Notes under the pieces: model-generated
Database searches by the model: none
Told to the model about the DNA's origin: nothing
Seen by the model: only the letters and a program-made list of their open reading frames with translations
Position numbers and translations under genes: made by a program
Part shown: in pieces, positions 34,435 through 46,494 of the stretch
How positions within the stretch are numbered: position 1 is the stretch's first letter
Layout of the letters: each line of letters starts with the position of its first letter
NCBI GenBank assembly: GCA_003550325.1
Contig: QKWP01000497.1
Span: 53,145 to 117,144 of the forward strand
DNA: 64,000 nucleotides
Source: Gigaspora rosea
Lineage: Eukaryota; Glomeromycota; Glomeromycetes; Diversisporales; Gigasporaceae
Reading direction: 5' to 3'

Positions 34435-35838
34435 CAGTGCACGCCCACTTAAAGGCTACATTTGCCCATGTTAGGACCCAAATTTAAAATGTGTCAAAAC
34501 GCCGATTTATTTCCGACTACCCCAGTATCGCCATCAAAAATTTCACCGCCGTGTGATCTTTGTTATACATCTTTGAAGATCCTATTAATAAATTCGAAAG
34601 TTTTTTAGATGTTTTCTCAATAACTACTTAATCAAATTTGATTAAAAAAAACTTATTTTAATTCTATAGTTTTGTAGAATTAAAATAAAAAAAATCATTG
34701 AATTTGGATTAGTAGTGTTAAGAAATCATTGCTAAAAGTTAAAACCATTTAAAAATGTCTTGAAAAATACTTTATTTGATATTAAAATATGAATAAGCTT
34801 TATTACATTTACTTTATTACATTAATTGTAATCTGCTTTTTATGTACATTAATTGTAATCTATTTAATCAATCCTGAATTTCGGAGATGGTAATCAATTT
34901 TAAATCTAGGTTTTACACAGACTTCGGATAATTATCAGATAAGTTTTGACGTATGTCACAGAGATAAGATAACCGATAGGGTTAGTCTTTTTTGATTATC
35001 TACAGGTGAGACAGTCCCAAATTAAGAATTATCACTTTGGTTACACAAACAATAATATTTTTTTATACATTTGTCCCATTTTAAGACGTAAAATACTGTA
35101 TGTCAAAACGCCGATTTATTTCCGACTACCCCAGTATTGCCATCAAAAATTTCACCGCCGTGTGATCTTTGTCATACATCTTTGAAGATCCTATTAATAA
35201 ATTCGAAAGTTTTTTAGATGTTTTCTCAATAACTACTTAAACAAATTTGATTAAAAAAAAAAACCTTATTTTAATTCAATAAGTTTTGTAGAATTAAAAT
35301 AAAAAAAAACATTGAATTTGGATTAATAGTGTTAAGAATCATCGCTAAAAGTTTAAAACCATTTAAAAATGTCTTGAAAAATACTTTATTCCTCATTTTG
35401 GTATTAAAATATGAATAAGCTTTATTACATTTACCATTTACTTTATTACTTTAATTGTTATCTGCTTTTTATGTACATTAATTGTAATCAATTTAACCAA
35501 TCCTGAATTTCGGAGATGGTAATCAATTTTAAATCTAGGTTTTACACAGACTTCGGATAATTATCAGATAAGTTTTGACGTATGTCATGATAACGAAAAA
35601 AATAATACAGAGATAAGATAACCGATAGAGTTGATCTTTTTGCATTATCTAGAGGTGAGACAGTCCCAAATTAAGAATTATCACTTTGGTTACACAAACA
35701 ATAATATTTTTTATACATTTGTCCCATTTTAAGACGTAAAATACTGTGTGTCAAACCGCCGATTTATTTCCGACTACTCCATCGCATCAAAAATTTCACC
35801 CTACGTGATCCGTGTTACATACATAATCCTCCCCACGC

Positions 35839-35960
35839 CAGGGTTGGCAATGGAGCCAATGGAGCTCAATGGTTTTGTGAACGGAGCTCAAAAAGCTGGT
35901 ATCCATTGGTTCCATTCAGAGCTCCATTGGCAGTTCCATTGGGCTCCATTGCCAACCCTG
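35839..35960. mobile_element. hAT MITE, 122 bp
   Basis: The ends CAGGGTTGGCAATGGAGCC and its mirror GGCTCCATTGCCAACCCTG are inverted (gggctccattgccaaccctg at the right). The flanks ccccacgc and cccagcgc are a decayed 8-bp duplication (6 of 8). Subterminal aatggagctc/gagctccatt motifs recur in both orientations. Confidence 0.82.
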
Positions 35961-37214
35961 CCCAGCGCATAATCTACTAACTCATACAGGAGGGTCACCA
36001 AAATTCCAGATCAGAATACTTTGGAGTGCATCAGAATCATGGTCGACCAGATCGGAATTAATCAATTTTGCCCAAGATCATTCTAATTAAATCATGTTCA
36101 TTCATTAAGTAAAAAGTCCAGCTGATAATTTTACTATAGAATCTGCTAACAAGTAAGGCTAAATTCCGACCTAGATCCGAAGTATCCGACCGGAAATTTG
36201 GTTACCCTCCGATAAAAAATGACGGTCTGGTGTAAGTACGGTAATTCACGTGATACAAAGCTAAAATTACCTAACCCTAAGATCTGCACTGTCCATAACT
36301 GTCCCTAAGAATTGTCCGTAGTTTCTGTCATCCCAGTATCACCAACACAAAATTTCCTCAATCATGTGATACAGTACAAAATTCTTTAAGCTCGTTTATA
36401 TTAGGGTTGAAATTAGAGTAGGAATTAAATAGGAGGTAGTATGTAGTAAAATTGCTAAAGGAATTTTTTTGTTTGAGCATTAAAACCGATTTCTTAAGTA
36501 AATTTTTGAGCAAAAAGATTTTTTGAAAACGATGGACTTCCTAATTGTGTTACGTTGCACCAAGATGTGATTCTCTATTGGATAATTTCCACGTGATCGA
36601 GAAACATTGTTAGTATTTTGTTGGCGTCCTGGGTGTTTATACATATATTAAGATTCTATTAATAAATTCGAAAGCTTATAAAACTTTAGCAATGTTTTTC
36701 AATAACTACTTAATCAAATTTGGTACAAAATTTATAGCTTTGCAGAATTAAACTAAAAAAAGACATTAAATTGGTTTAGTAGTTGTTAAGAAATCATTAC
36801 TAAAAGTTTTAAAAATTTAAAATTAGAAAAAAAATACTAAAATCAGGTAAATTTTCTTTTTTTTTGAGCTTTAACAAAGATTTTTTAACAATTATTTATT
36901 TTGATTTGATAATTTTTTATTTTTGTTCTAATGATTTGTAAAATTAAAATAAAAATTTTGGCCAAATTTGAATAGCTAATTGTTGAAAAATTTTATTTTA
37001 AAGATATTTAAACTTTAAATAAAGATTACTTTGTACTTAATCAACTTCAATCAAATTTTATTTTAAGGGCATTAGTTTATGGCAACCCATCAGCATGGCG
37101 ACCCATGATCGACCAATCAAAATCGATCACGTGAATTACGTGACGACCGATTTGCAAAGAGCAAATCAGTGAGCACATAACTCACAGAACCGATTTTGAT
37201 CGATTGGTCACCCA

Positions 37215-38477
37215 CCCTATAAGAAAAGTGGTTCGGGGTATGGTACGGGAAATCAGTATATATGCACGGGATGGTACGGACCGTGTGGCACGTATAGGTA
37301 CGTTTTATGGAATGGCATGATTAAAAATGACACTGATACTATGGTAATGGGGTGGCACGTTAGGGTGTGAAATAGCATAACAAATACAAACATAGTGAAG
37401 ATCACATAATAATTTTTACTAATCAAGATTTTTCCGATGATCTGCATGATCTGCAACCTATTTCTGACTGCTAATAATCACTCGTTACGATCATTATCAT
37501 TATCAATATAAAATTTAAACTGAAATAACTTTTGAACTATTAAAGGTATACAAGTAAAAATACTTTGTTAGATTCCACTTAATGTTCTCTTTAAGGTAAT
37601 AGAGCTCTTTTTTTTATTGTCATAAAATTAATCGTGTTTTAGTAATCAGTTTTCGCTTTAACTTATATAAAAAATAAAAAAGGTATCTATTGCTTTAAAG
37701 AGAATGTTAAAAGGAATCTAATAAATATAATTTCGCATGTATCTCATGAATAGTTCAGGAGTTATTTCAATTTAAAATTTTATATGTTTTTGTTATTAAA
37801 CAGAATGATCGACAAAAAATCTTTATTAGTAAAATTTAATATATGATCTTCACTATGTTTGTAGACCATATGACATTTCACACCCTAGTGGCACGTTATA
37901 TTACATAACACGAAATAGCATGCATTCGGTGGCATGCATATGCACGTTGTACATGATGGCACGTCGAATTACACGAATGGCATGTGTTAAAAATGACACG
38001 TGCTGGCTCGTTTCATGGAGTACTATAAGAGCGAAGGATCACAAACGATTTTTTTTTTAAAAAAGTTTCAATATCTCAAAAACTCGCAAGTAAGCCTGCT
38101 CTGGTATCTTAAGAAAAAAGATTTCTTGCAAGATTTTATACATTTGCAGTTGCTTTAGCTTCCAGATATGTACATATTTCAACTATTATCTGGTCCTCTT
38201 CTAATAAAATATCTATTGGAAAGTGGGCCATAAATTTATATTTACTTACCCGTTCCATTCACGTGCCATCGCACATGTTAATTGGCTTAGTAAACTGCTA
38301 CAAAAGGTACGGACGATTTACGTGATTTCACGTTAAATTGGCACATGTATACGGATCAACACGGTCCGCCGATTCCCGTGCCTACTCGAACCAAAACCTG
38401 ACCCATAGCACATGCCACTCGACCACGTGCCTATACACTGTTTTTCTGTGCGATCCCGGACCACTTTTCTTATAGGG
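37215..38477. mobile_element. TIR element of 1.26 kb with ggcacg subrepeats
   Basis: The ends CCCTATAAGAAAAGTGGTTC and the mirror GGACCACTTTTCTTATAGGG are inverted over about 22 bp with one mismatch. A 3-bp cca flanks both sides (37212-37214, 38478-38480), a weak duplication. The subterminal regions are filled with ggcacgt/acgtgcc motifs. It has been split by the fold-back element at 37361. A short inverted pair (gaccaatcaaaatcgat / accgattttgatcgattggt) lies just to its left. No transposase. Confidence 0.68.
37361..37887. mobile_element. MULE-type fold-back element, 527 bp, nested
   Basis: A perfect 9-bp duplication gtggcacgt lies at 37352-37360 and 37888-37896. The ends TAGGGTGTGAAAT and ATTTCACACCCTA start arms that stay inverted for most of the element (caaacatagtgaagatcac near 37383 pairs with gatcttcactatgtttg near 37846; inner gttctctttaag pairs with ctttaaagagaat). 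Long inverted arms plus a 9-bp duplication fit a TIR-MULE derivative. It was inserted into the 37215-38477 element. Confidence 0.85.
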
Positions 38478-38699
38478 CCAAAAATATCCTATAATAAAAA
38501 CACAAACAAAAAAAAAAGAGCGAATCTATTTATCACTACTAAATAAACCCTAAAATTTTTATTTTTTTTAAAAAAATACATCAATGCATTATTGCACAAA
38601 TATTATATCTGGTGCTATCTTTATACTTTATTTATATAAAAAATAATCCTATTCTGAAAAATACTTCATCTAGTCCTTGCATCTATAATAGCCCTAACT

Positions 38700-39400
38700 T
38701 GATCGATTTTTCATGAAGACAAAACAAAGATGCCAGAAGCTCCTATTTTCTCCAATATCAAATTTCAAAAACAAGACTCCAAAAATAACAACTCCAAGAA
38801 TAATAACTCCAAAAACAATGACACTAAAAATAATGACTTCAAAAATGATAGCTACAAGAAAAGAAGCATCTAAAAAAAAGAGAAGTTAGCACCCATAACA
38901 AAAAAAAACAAACTAGTAAAAAAAAAACAAAAAAAACATTTAACTGACAAAGATCTCAAATCTAAACTATGATGACTCCAAGAATAATGACTCCAAAGAC
39001 AAACAACAACTCTGAAAAAAGAAGCATCTAAAAAAAAATTAGTCTTGTAACAAAAAACAAACAGTAAAAAAAAATGCTTAAATCAACAAAGGTCTCAACT
39101 TCAACTACTACAATAATGGCAAAAGTAGCAACTCAAAAAATGACCCAAAGAACAACAACTCTAAGAAAAGAAGCATCTAAAAAAGAGAGAAGTAAGTACC
39201 TATAACAAAAAAACAAACTAGTAAAACTAAAAAAAGAAAGAAGATAGTACCTGTAGCAAAAAAAAAAAACTAATATAATAAAAAAAAAAAGAAAAAATTT
39301 TATCTATTTAAAAAAAATCAAAAGAAGTAAGCTGTTAGTATTGTAAATGAAAAAAAATCAAAATAATAAAAAAATCTTGATTTACCTGTAAATTAATCTA
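38700..39400. repeat. A-rich degenerate tandem repeat, period about 150 bp
   Basis: Three units share gaaaagaagcatctaaaaaa followed by acc..taacaaaaaa and caaactagtaaaa (near 38858, 39017, 39163). They are separated by runs of actccaaaaataatga-like motifs. Similar ctccaa motifs occur near 30715-30880. No coding sense was found. Confidence 0.65.
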
Positions 39401-39604
39401 AATTCAAATCAAATTTAGTACTTTGAAGACAAGCTAATATATAATACCAATCTTAAATATGATTGCCTAATCATATTGTTGCTACTGTTTTTTTGCCTTA
39501 TTTTAATATGTAATTTAAAAATTAAAATAAAAGTCTATTCTAATATAGTTAAATAAGTACTAAGTAATATTTGCTAAATTTTAGATGCTATCAAAAAAAG
39601 CTGT

Positions 39605-39745
39605 ACCTAAATTTTTTACCTTTAATAAATATTTTTCAATAATTAGCAATTAAATTTTTTTATTTTAATTTTACAAATCTACAAAATTAAAATAAAAAAT
39701 TTTATTAAAGATTAATTAGTTATTAAAAAATCTTTGTTTAAAGTT
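39605..39745. repeat. Dispersed palindrome, isolated copy
   Basis: A fold-back of tttttcaataattagcaatt and tttattttaattttacaaat against aaaattaaaataaaaaattt and attaattagttattaaaaaa. The same palindrome core (attttaattctac / gtagaattaaaat with aactactt flanks) is found near 34615, 35225, 36695 and 36890, so it also moves outside the tandem array. Confidence 0.55.
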
Positions 39746-39749
39746 TAAA

Positions 39750-40800
39750 AAAAAATATATATCTAAATTTAGTATTTTTTCTAATATTTAAATAATTATA
39801 AAAATTTTTAGCAATAATTTAAGAATAAATCTAGATTCCATACTCCTGCAAAACATTTAAATCTAGTCTCTGGAATGCAGTATACTTATATATTGCAAAT
39901 AATATATTTTTTAAACTGCTTCAGATAGTCAGAAAGTTTACTACTACCATCAAAATTTCATTATCACATAATTTAGTATGGTGCAAACCAATAGCAAGTC
40001 TCATCTTGATAAAAACTGCTTTTCAAAAATTGCTAAAATTGTATAAGAAATTACCTTTTTGCACCCTAATAAAAAAATTTTCTTGATCAATTTTACCATA
40101 AATTTTGCTAATATTAAGCTCTGTAGGAATTCTAACCTTTACTTAAATGAATTTGAAGTTTTTTGGTTATAGTCACATAATGGCAAAATTTTGATAAAGT
40201 TATAATTTTGGCACAAAATCTATAATATATATACACAAGTAAAAATAATTCAAAACAAGTAACTGAATAAGAAGCAATTGAAGTTGTCTAAAATTAACCA
40301 ATTCTAATAAGTAATTTTCAGTAATACAATACCAAACTAAAAGTAGCTACCTTATATAGATTTTAATTTTTACAAGTATTTAAATACTTACTCACTATTG
40401 GAGATTTAGTCTTTGGTACATATAAGTAGCAAAATTATTATTACTTTCAACCTCAGTAACATATGTTAGATACTAATTCTAATCTGATTTAACTCTAATC
40501 CTAATATCATTTTCTTTTAGAGTTTGTATTATTTTAGAATTATACATTCTAATTAGTTATTTTAAATTGCATTTATTATAACTTTTTAGATTATTACTTT
40601 AAATCGCATTTATTATAACTTTTTAGATTATTACAACATTGCAGTATTGTTGGCAACCATCTAACTCTATTTACTAGCACTCAATTCTTTCTATGTAGTT
40701 TTAATTGTTTTTATTCTTGTAAAAAGTTACACTTATAGAAAATACTACATTTATATGACCCTCTACTTTTAGATCGTCTGTCATTGTCTTGTTCTTTTTT
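39750..40800. other. AT-rich DNA, no gene seen
   Basis: No coding region. A 40-bp direct duplication containing aaatcgcatttattataact occurs near 40570-40630. Otherwise the DNA is AT-rich. Confidence 0.5.
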
Positions 40801-41294
40801 AATACTGCTTATATATCTTCGCTTGGATAGCTACTCTCTAGTAAAAACTTTACTTGGATTTTTTATATTTATAAGGTCTGTTCTATTTATATCTTGATCT
40901 TCAGTTCTGATTCCTCTGACTCATTGCTAGTTTTATTTGTTTCGTTTGTTTGTAAATTATCAGATATTTTATCAATCTCATTATTTGTAGGATTTTTGTG
41001 CATATAATAATTTTTATTACAGCTTTAGTTTATATAGGCTTGAAGATAAGGAACTATTTCATTATTATCTTGTTTGACTGCAAGCAATGTAGCTTCTTAT
41101 GCTAATCCTATACATGACTATATAAATTTTTTTATGAATAGAGTTTTTAACCATGTTAACAGTTTTTGAAATTGTAGTAGGTTTTCATATTGGCAAGTTT
41201 TCTTTGTCATTAAAAATCTCTATATTATAACTAAGTATAGTACTTTCTTTTTCTAGAATCAATTCATCTTGGTAATAATCTTTATACTACTGTA

Positions 41295-41598
41295 TATTCC
41301 CAAAAATAAGCTACTTTTTTGGGCCAAAAATTATACAAAAAAATATAGAGTAGCTTATTTTCAGTGTATAAACATTTTTGAAAAAATTGAAAAACATACT
41401 AAAAAAAAAGTTGTCCAAATAACACCAAATTTTTACTATAAGTGTATTTTGATGCGCTGAACAACTTTACTTAATCGAACTTTTGAAGTTTACTTAGTAA
41501 AAAAAAGTTTTATATGTAGCAACTGCCAACGCGTTTTTTGAGATTTTTGAAAAAAATTAGAGGTAGCTTATTTTTGGAGTAGCTTATTTTCAGGAATA
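41295..41598. mobile_element. Tc1/mariner-type MITE nested in the MULE, 304 bp
   Basis: The ends tattcccaaaaataagctac and gtagcttattttcaggaata are inverted and flanked by TA (41293-41294, 41599-41600). A further gagtagcttatttt copy lies just inside each end. MULE coding sense continues across it (FHISMIPQRY on one side, YQDELILEKES on the other). The open frame at 41269-41460 is inside the MITE and is not a gene. Confidence 0.8.
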
Positions 41599-42381
41599 TA
41601 TGGTATCTCTGCGGTATCATACTAATATGGAATGCTACAACTTTGGAGTGCATAATAATGTGAAATAATATTAACATATAACTCCTTCAGAGATGGACAT
41701 TAAGCATGAACATAAAAAAGATACAGCATTAATGATAACAATAAAATATAGTAAAATATATGAGATTCCTTTTTTCACTTCACATATTCATGATTTTTCA
41801 TATTTCTAATATTTTATCCTGGCCTACTTCATCAATTAGTACCTGGAGTATAATGAAGTATACATTATATTTGTTCTCAATAAACCCATCTGATGCTAGT
41901 TGAGTATTTTTCTTTATAATACAAAAATACTCTATTAGATAATTAAACTTTTTAATCAATTTAAAATTACGTATTATTACCTATTCATTATATAATTCAT
42001 CAATGTTAGGCTCAATTCTGTTTGCACTAATAAATAAACACTGAGACATTTCTATTTTAATTGCATTGCTTATAGGTTCAGTAAAAAATTTATTAATAAC
42101 TTTTATTATTTTAGAAAACAAATCTTGGCCAAAAATAAAGATAGTATTTGTCATAGTGGCTTGCTTGTAATTGTTAAACTGACTCTATCTTTTCTTCTTT
42201 TAATCATTGATCAATAAGCTCATATAAAGTTTTATTTGTTTTCAATTGCTATTTTTAATAATCCAATTATAGCTTTCTATTCTTGATGTGCTTTCGATAC
42301 CCACTGTGAAAATTCTGTAAAAATAAGCTCAGACTTATGAATAACTGCTTGGATCTAATATATATAAAAGATAATCTTTTG

Positions 42382-42816
42382 TTATAGAAAAATCATTAAG
42401 TAATTTATTCCATTTTTTCTAAATAGTGGTTCGCATAAGCTATTATAACATTCATAAAACTTTTTAGTAAAATTATTCCTATTGGTACCTAATTTAGCTT
42501 TTAGATTTTTAGATAAGTTTTGTGCTATATAGAGGATACAGTGTACTGAGTACATGTTAGAAAAAACAATTGTGAACACAGCATCAAGTGTAGGATCTCC
42601 ATCAGTAAACATAATGTTTGGTGCTTTATTTACAGCTTTTTTGATAGATCTAAATATCCAAACATGTGTATCAATAGTTTTGTTACTTATTAATACTTGG
42701 CAGATAAGACAAGTTTTATAATTGTTGTTAATTACAATGAAAATTCCTAGTGGTATTTGATATTGGTTGGTATGAGATATATTATTATTTGCAACAACAT
42801 CATAGTACTTAACCAA
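42382..42816 (-). pseudogene. MULE transposase catalytic core fragment
   Basis: A 144-codon open stretch. KYYDVVANNNISHTNQYQIP carries the first catalytic Asp context. IMFTDGDPTLDAVFTIVF holds the second Asp, followed by SVHCILYIAQNLSKNL, which matches the H..C.WH...N..K motif of MULE cores. The third acidic residue lies beyond a stop downstream on the - strand. Confidence 0.85.
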
Positions 42817-43566
42817 AGATTAACTTGGTCTAGTGACATCCAAAAAAGATAAGTTAAATGGTTGTCTTTATCAAGCTCAAAATCAACAACCCACCATAGA
42901 TTTTCTAATTTTTTTTTTTTGCATTAGAATAATAAATAAAGTTGACATATCATTACTAATTTTGGTTGTATTTTTTACTTTTTGAATTGCATTCACTAAA
43001 TCTTGATTTTGAATGTTTAGATCCAAAAATTGTGCTTTTAGAAGATTTTTTTGTACCATGAGTGATAAATTACTGTGCTCCATTATTAAATCTACTTCAT
43101 CAAGTGCCTCTTTAGATAATATTTAATATTTTACTCCAAAATTTTAAGTTTTAGAAATAACAATATGATTATATTAATTGACATATATTATAACTAATAC
43201 TTGTGTAGCTCATTCCAAAATAGATAAGTTAACATGCTATTGGCAATTTATTTTCTTGGTTTTTGTATTTCTCTGTATTTCATTTAATGCTGTTTTGAGT
43301 ATTTTTGGATTTGTATTTTCCACTAAATTCGTATATATAGGTTCTTTTATAAATTGTCTAGAGCTATTTTGCTCTATCTGATATTTAGTAATTGCAAACT
43401 CATTTCTAGTTCTGTAATAGTTAAAAAAATTATCTACTTCATCCCAACTATTGAAACTAATGCTCTTAGAAATATCTTCTAAAGCAACTATAAGCAAACC
43501 TATTAATTTAAGAAATATTAGTCTTATATATACAGAGTTGTATTTGTATACCATTAGAAAATGACT

Positions 43567-44595
43567 TCAGGGTGTGGCGACTTAGGGAAGTTGGTAAGTT
43601 GTTACCCCCAAGTGGCAGGTCTAGGGTTCAAATCCCACTGCCGACGCTTTGAAAAAATAGACCTGTATTACGGTAACCGTTTCTTGTCGATCGGTTGGGT
43701 ATATTACCTGTAGTTCTTGGTTACCATCTCGAATGAGAGCTTTTAGGCGAAGTTGTGTCCGTTGACACAGACAAATCCAAGGAACCGGAGAAATGGAAAC
43801 CCATTTGGCAAAGTCCCGGGTAAGGAGGTAGCAACGATCTTCAACAGTACTACCAGAACCAGAATATCAGAAACTGGAGCTGGAGAACTGGACGATATGA
43901 CCTTCGAAGGAGAGGGTCCACCCACCTGGCCACCGGAGTCATACCAGAGTAAAAGGACCTATGTTCTGGAATTAGGTACCAGGAGAAGAAAAACCATAGT
44001 AGCACCTAATGCTGGGTAGATCAACCCTTCTGGGCCAACTGGTTGGAAGTTTGGGGCACCCGGTGATGGACTGGTAGGAAAGTAATGGTGGGTACCGGGG
44101 TCGGTGTGACCTTACAAGGGCAGAAGTAGGTAATGGTAGCAGTTAGGCACCCCTAACTGCAAGTTGCTTGCCTCAGTGAGTGCGTAAGTTACCGAAGTGT
44201 AGGTAATACCTGTGTGGGACAGGGACTGCTCTACCAAGTTTACCCGCGAGGATAAATTAATTCTAAGAGAATGTAGGTAGCATCCAGGACTGTTTTCGAC
44301 TGACTAATGTATCAGAGAGCTGTACCGGTGATCACAAGTAGGATTGACATGCGAAGCGTTGAACAGAGGATTTAAATAGGCAATCCCCTAGTTGGGTTGT
44401 AGGTATGGCAACTAGTGTAGAACCTTTGGGCGGACTTATTAAATTAGACAACCAAAGTTGTACGTGTGGCTAGTTGTACTCTCATTCAATATAACTCAAT
44501 TGTGGGTGCGCCCAAAGAGGCGCCCTTGATTCACAGGCTTGATTAAATAAACTCTCACCCAAAGCGGGAACTTTAACACAAAAAAAAAAGAAAAA
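43567..44595 (+). mobile_element. tRNA-headed SINE-like retroelement, about 1.03 kb
   Basis: The head resembles a tRNA gene with an A box (tagggaagttgg, 43583-43594) and a B box (ggttcaaatcc, 43625-43635), so an internal RNA polymerase III promoter is likely. The body is GC-richer than its surroundings. The 3' end is tttaacac followed by an A-rich tail. An 11-bp target duplication agaaaatgact flanks it (43556-43566, 44596-44606), proving LINE-type insertion. One thousand bases is long for a SINE. An 88-codon frame (43753-44019) matches nothing I know. The last 190 bp recur at 54388. It sits directly upstream of the MULE start. Confidence 0.85.
43573..43647 (+). promoter_or_regulatory. tRNA-like head with A and B boxes
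   Basis: The A box tagggaagttgg and B box ggttcaaatcc are about 31 bp apart, typical of type 2 polymerase III promoters. The stretch gtggcag...ccactgccgac can form a tRNA-like arm. It is part of the SINE-like element and not a free tRNA gene. Confidence 0.75.
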
Positions 44596-44639
44596 AGAAA
44601 ATGACTCCCCTGGGTTTGAATATTATATTTGTTAGCATA

Positions 44640-44800
44640 AGGGCACTGACATTTATTAGGTAATATTTTAGGGAGTGGGGGTCAAGAAAAATCTTACCTT
44701 AGCTAAATTTGATTGGCTAAAATTCTATTTATAGACCTTACCTAGGGTAGGGGTAAGCTCCTATAGTAAATGGATATTAGATAATAAATGTCAGTGCCCT
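44640..44800. mobile_element. Small TIR MITE, 161 bp
   Basis: Perfect 19-bp inverted ends AGGGCACTGACATTTATTA and its mirror taataaatgtcagtgccct. No clear target duplication. The interior includes ggtaatattttagggagtgg and gattggct. A diverged relative lies at about 48130-48297. Confidence 0.82.
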
Positions 44801-46490
44801 AATTGAAGTTGATTTGGGTTAAAATTAGGAGTTGTTAATAGAGCATTCTGTTGACACCATTTGAATAGTAATACTCTAGAATATTACAACTAAAATAGTA
44901 TTAATAGATTACTACTATCATTATAAAGCATGTATTCCTTTATACTCCAGAAACTGATTTGGTAAATTAAATATTAAAAGCCAAAAGGATTTTATTTTAG
45001 CAGTTTTTTTGCATGTATTATTTACTGTTACTACTATTTTTGTTATTTTTATCATGTTTACTATTTTTCTAAATTTCAAACTCTTTAGAATTATCTTCAA
45101 ATATAACTATGGGATTGTTTTAACTGAGAATTTGATATACTTGTTTATTTTATAAAAGACTTACAATATTTTTGGACCAATTCACTAATATTGCTATTAA
45201 ATGATTGCTCTATATAATGTAATATTTGATGTTGTAATTTTTTGTATTAAGTGATTTTAATTGAGATTTCTGAATTAATGATAGCTTTAAAACACACTTT
45301 TATTTATAAAAGAAACTTGCAATAGCTTTAACAATGCACTTTTTATTTATATAAAAAACTTGTTTTTAATTTGCATAATTAAAGAATGCGATGCAATTAT
45401 ATCCCACACTATTACTAAAATTGTAAATTTATTATAGAATATGATATTATTATATTTCACACTATGACTTGATTTGTAAATTGCATTTTTTGGACTGATT
45501 AGATTTTAATAAATATGCAATACTAGATTTAAAGATATTGTGCTTTGCTAAATAAATATTTATTTATAATTTAAAAAATATGACTGCAGCTTCTTTTTTA
45601 AAGACATAAAAACTTTATAATTTAACTAAATTGAATACTAAAATTTTATATTAAGATTTGATAATTTAAATAATTCTAAAATTTTGTTTAACTTAAATAT
45701 ATTTAATTAATAATCCACCTTCAACTGGAGAGTGATCCTATAGGTGAATTGTGATGAGCTTTTATCTAAAGTTTTTTTCTTACTAAGTTAATGATATATG
45801 TACACTAATTAAAAGTTGTAGAGCTTGTCGAGATGCATTTAACAGTGGTTAGATCATCCAAATCAGCCTAGTAGAAGGCGAGATATCATTAAAAAATAAT
45901 TGGCTACCTATATAAAAATCCATGACAGAATTCATATATAGATAGGTCAGATATGAGTTTGCTTATTTTTAAGGGTTTTTATGCAGATCTTTTCTATTTA
46001 TAGTAATTTTTTGCTTATTTTTGAAGTTTTTTCTGCAGATCTCTCCTTTTTTAGTAACTCTATAATTAACCTGACCTATCTATGTATATTTCGGGGTCCT
46101 GGGCTGACCCAAGTTAGAAAAAACTCAGGTTAGGTCTGACCTGAGTAAAACCTGGGTTAATGATAGGTGACGCATGATGAAACCATTTTATTGCAAAGAT
46201 AAATAAATAAATAATTTATTTATTATAAAAAAGTATTCATCTGATAAAAAAAACTTCATACGTATAGTACATACAATTTTTACAGGCAAAATCTCGTGAT
46301 CTAATAATCGGATTTACATCATTTTAAAGTATGTATACATGATCACAGATCAGATGAGTATACTGGGTTTGGTATTTGTATTACTCTGAGATATAATACT
46401 TAAAGTATTCTCTATCGCTATCAACCAATGCCTTAAAATTCAAATTGCAATTTTCACATAATTTCGCAAATCGTAATAAATTACAGGCAA
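44801..46490. other. AT-rich DNA with a local inverted pair
   Basis: No gene. An inverted pair atagataggtcag (near 45939) and ctgacctatctat (near 46070) with repeated tatttttaagggttttt / tgcagatct motifs between suggests an old fold-back. A GC-richer patch with ggtctgacctgagt lies at 46095-46150. Confidence 0.45.
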
Positions 46491-46494
46491 GGTT

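Larger units (their letters stand above)
33010..36800. repeat. Diverged tandem array of about 0.6-kb units
   Basis: The clearest units start at 34492 and 35101, with a third partial one at 35749; each begins tgtcaaaacgccgatttatt. Unit lengths are 609 and 648 bp. Shared landmarks in order are atttccgactaccccagtat, atctttgaagatcctattaa, a palindrome (attttaattc / gaattaaaat), tacattaattgtaatc, acttcggataattatcagat and aattaagaattatcac. Weaker traces (cattaattgtaatctac near 33050; cctattaataaattcgaaag-like near 36650) extend the array on both sides. Several MITEs interrupt it. No gene was seen. Confidence 0.8.
40800..43554 (-). pseudogene. MULE (Mutator) transposase of FAR1 type, decayed
   Basis: Reading on the - strand, a FAR1-like DNA-binding segment (43237-43554: SFNSWDEVDNFFNYYRTRNE) is followed by the MULE core (42382-42816). 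Then come remnants with IESYNWIIKN and VAFHISMIPQRY, and YQDELILEKES beyond a nested MITE. This is the domain order of FAR1/FHY3-type MULE transposases. Several stops separate the pieces. By family, it cuts and pastes elements with long inverted ends and leaves 9-bp duplications. Its own terminal repeats were not identified. Confidence 0.8.

Noticed and set aside
34492-35748. Pair of long terminal repeats from the two similar 0.6-kb units
   Set aside because: The units are directly adjacent with no internal region, and further partial units continue the series, so this is a tandem array.
43573-43647. Stand-alone tRNA gene
   Set aside because: It has A and B boxes but no complete acceptor pairing that I can confirm, and it is continuous with an A-tailed element flanked by target duplications.
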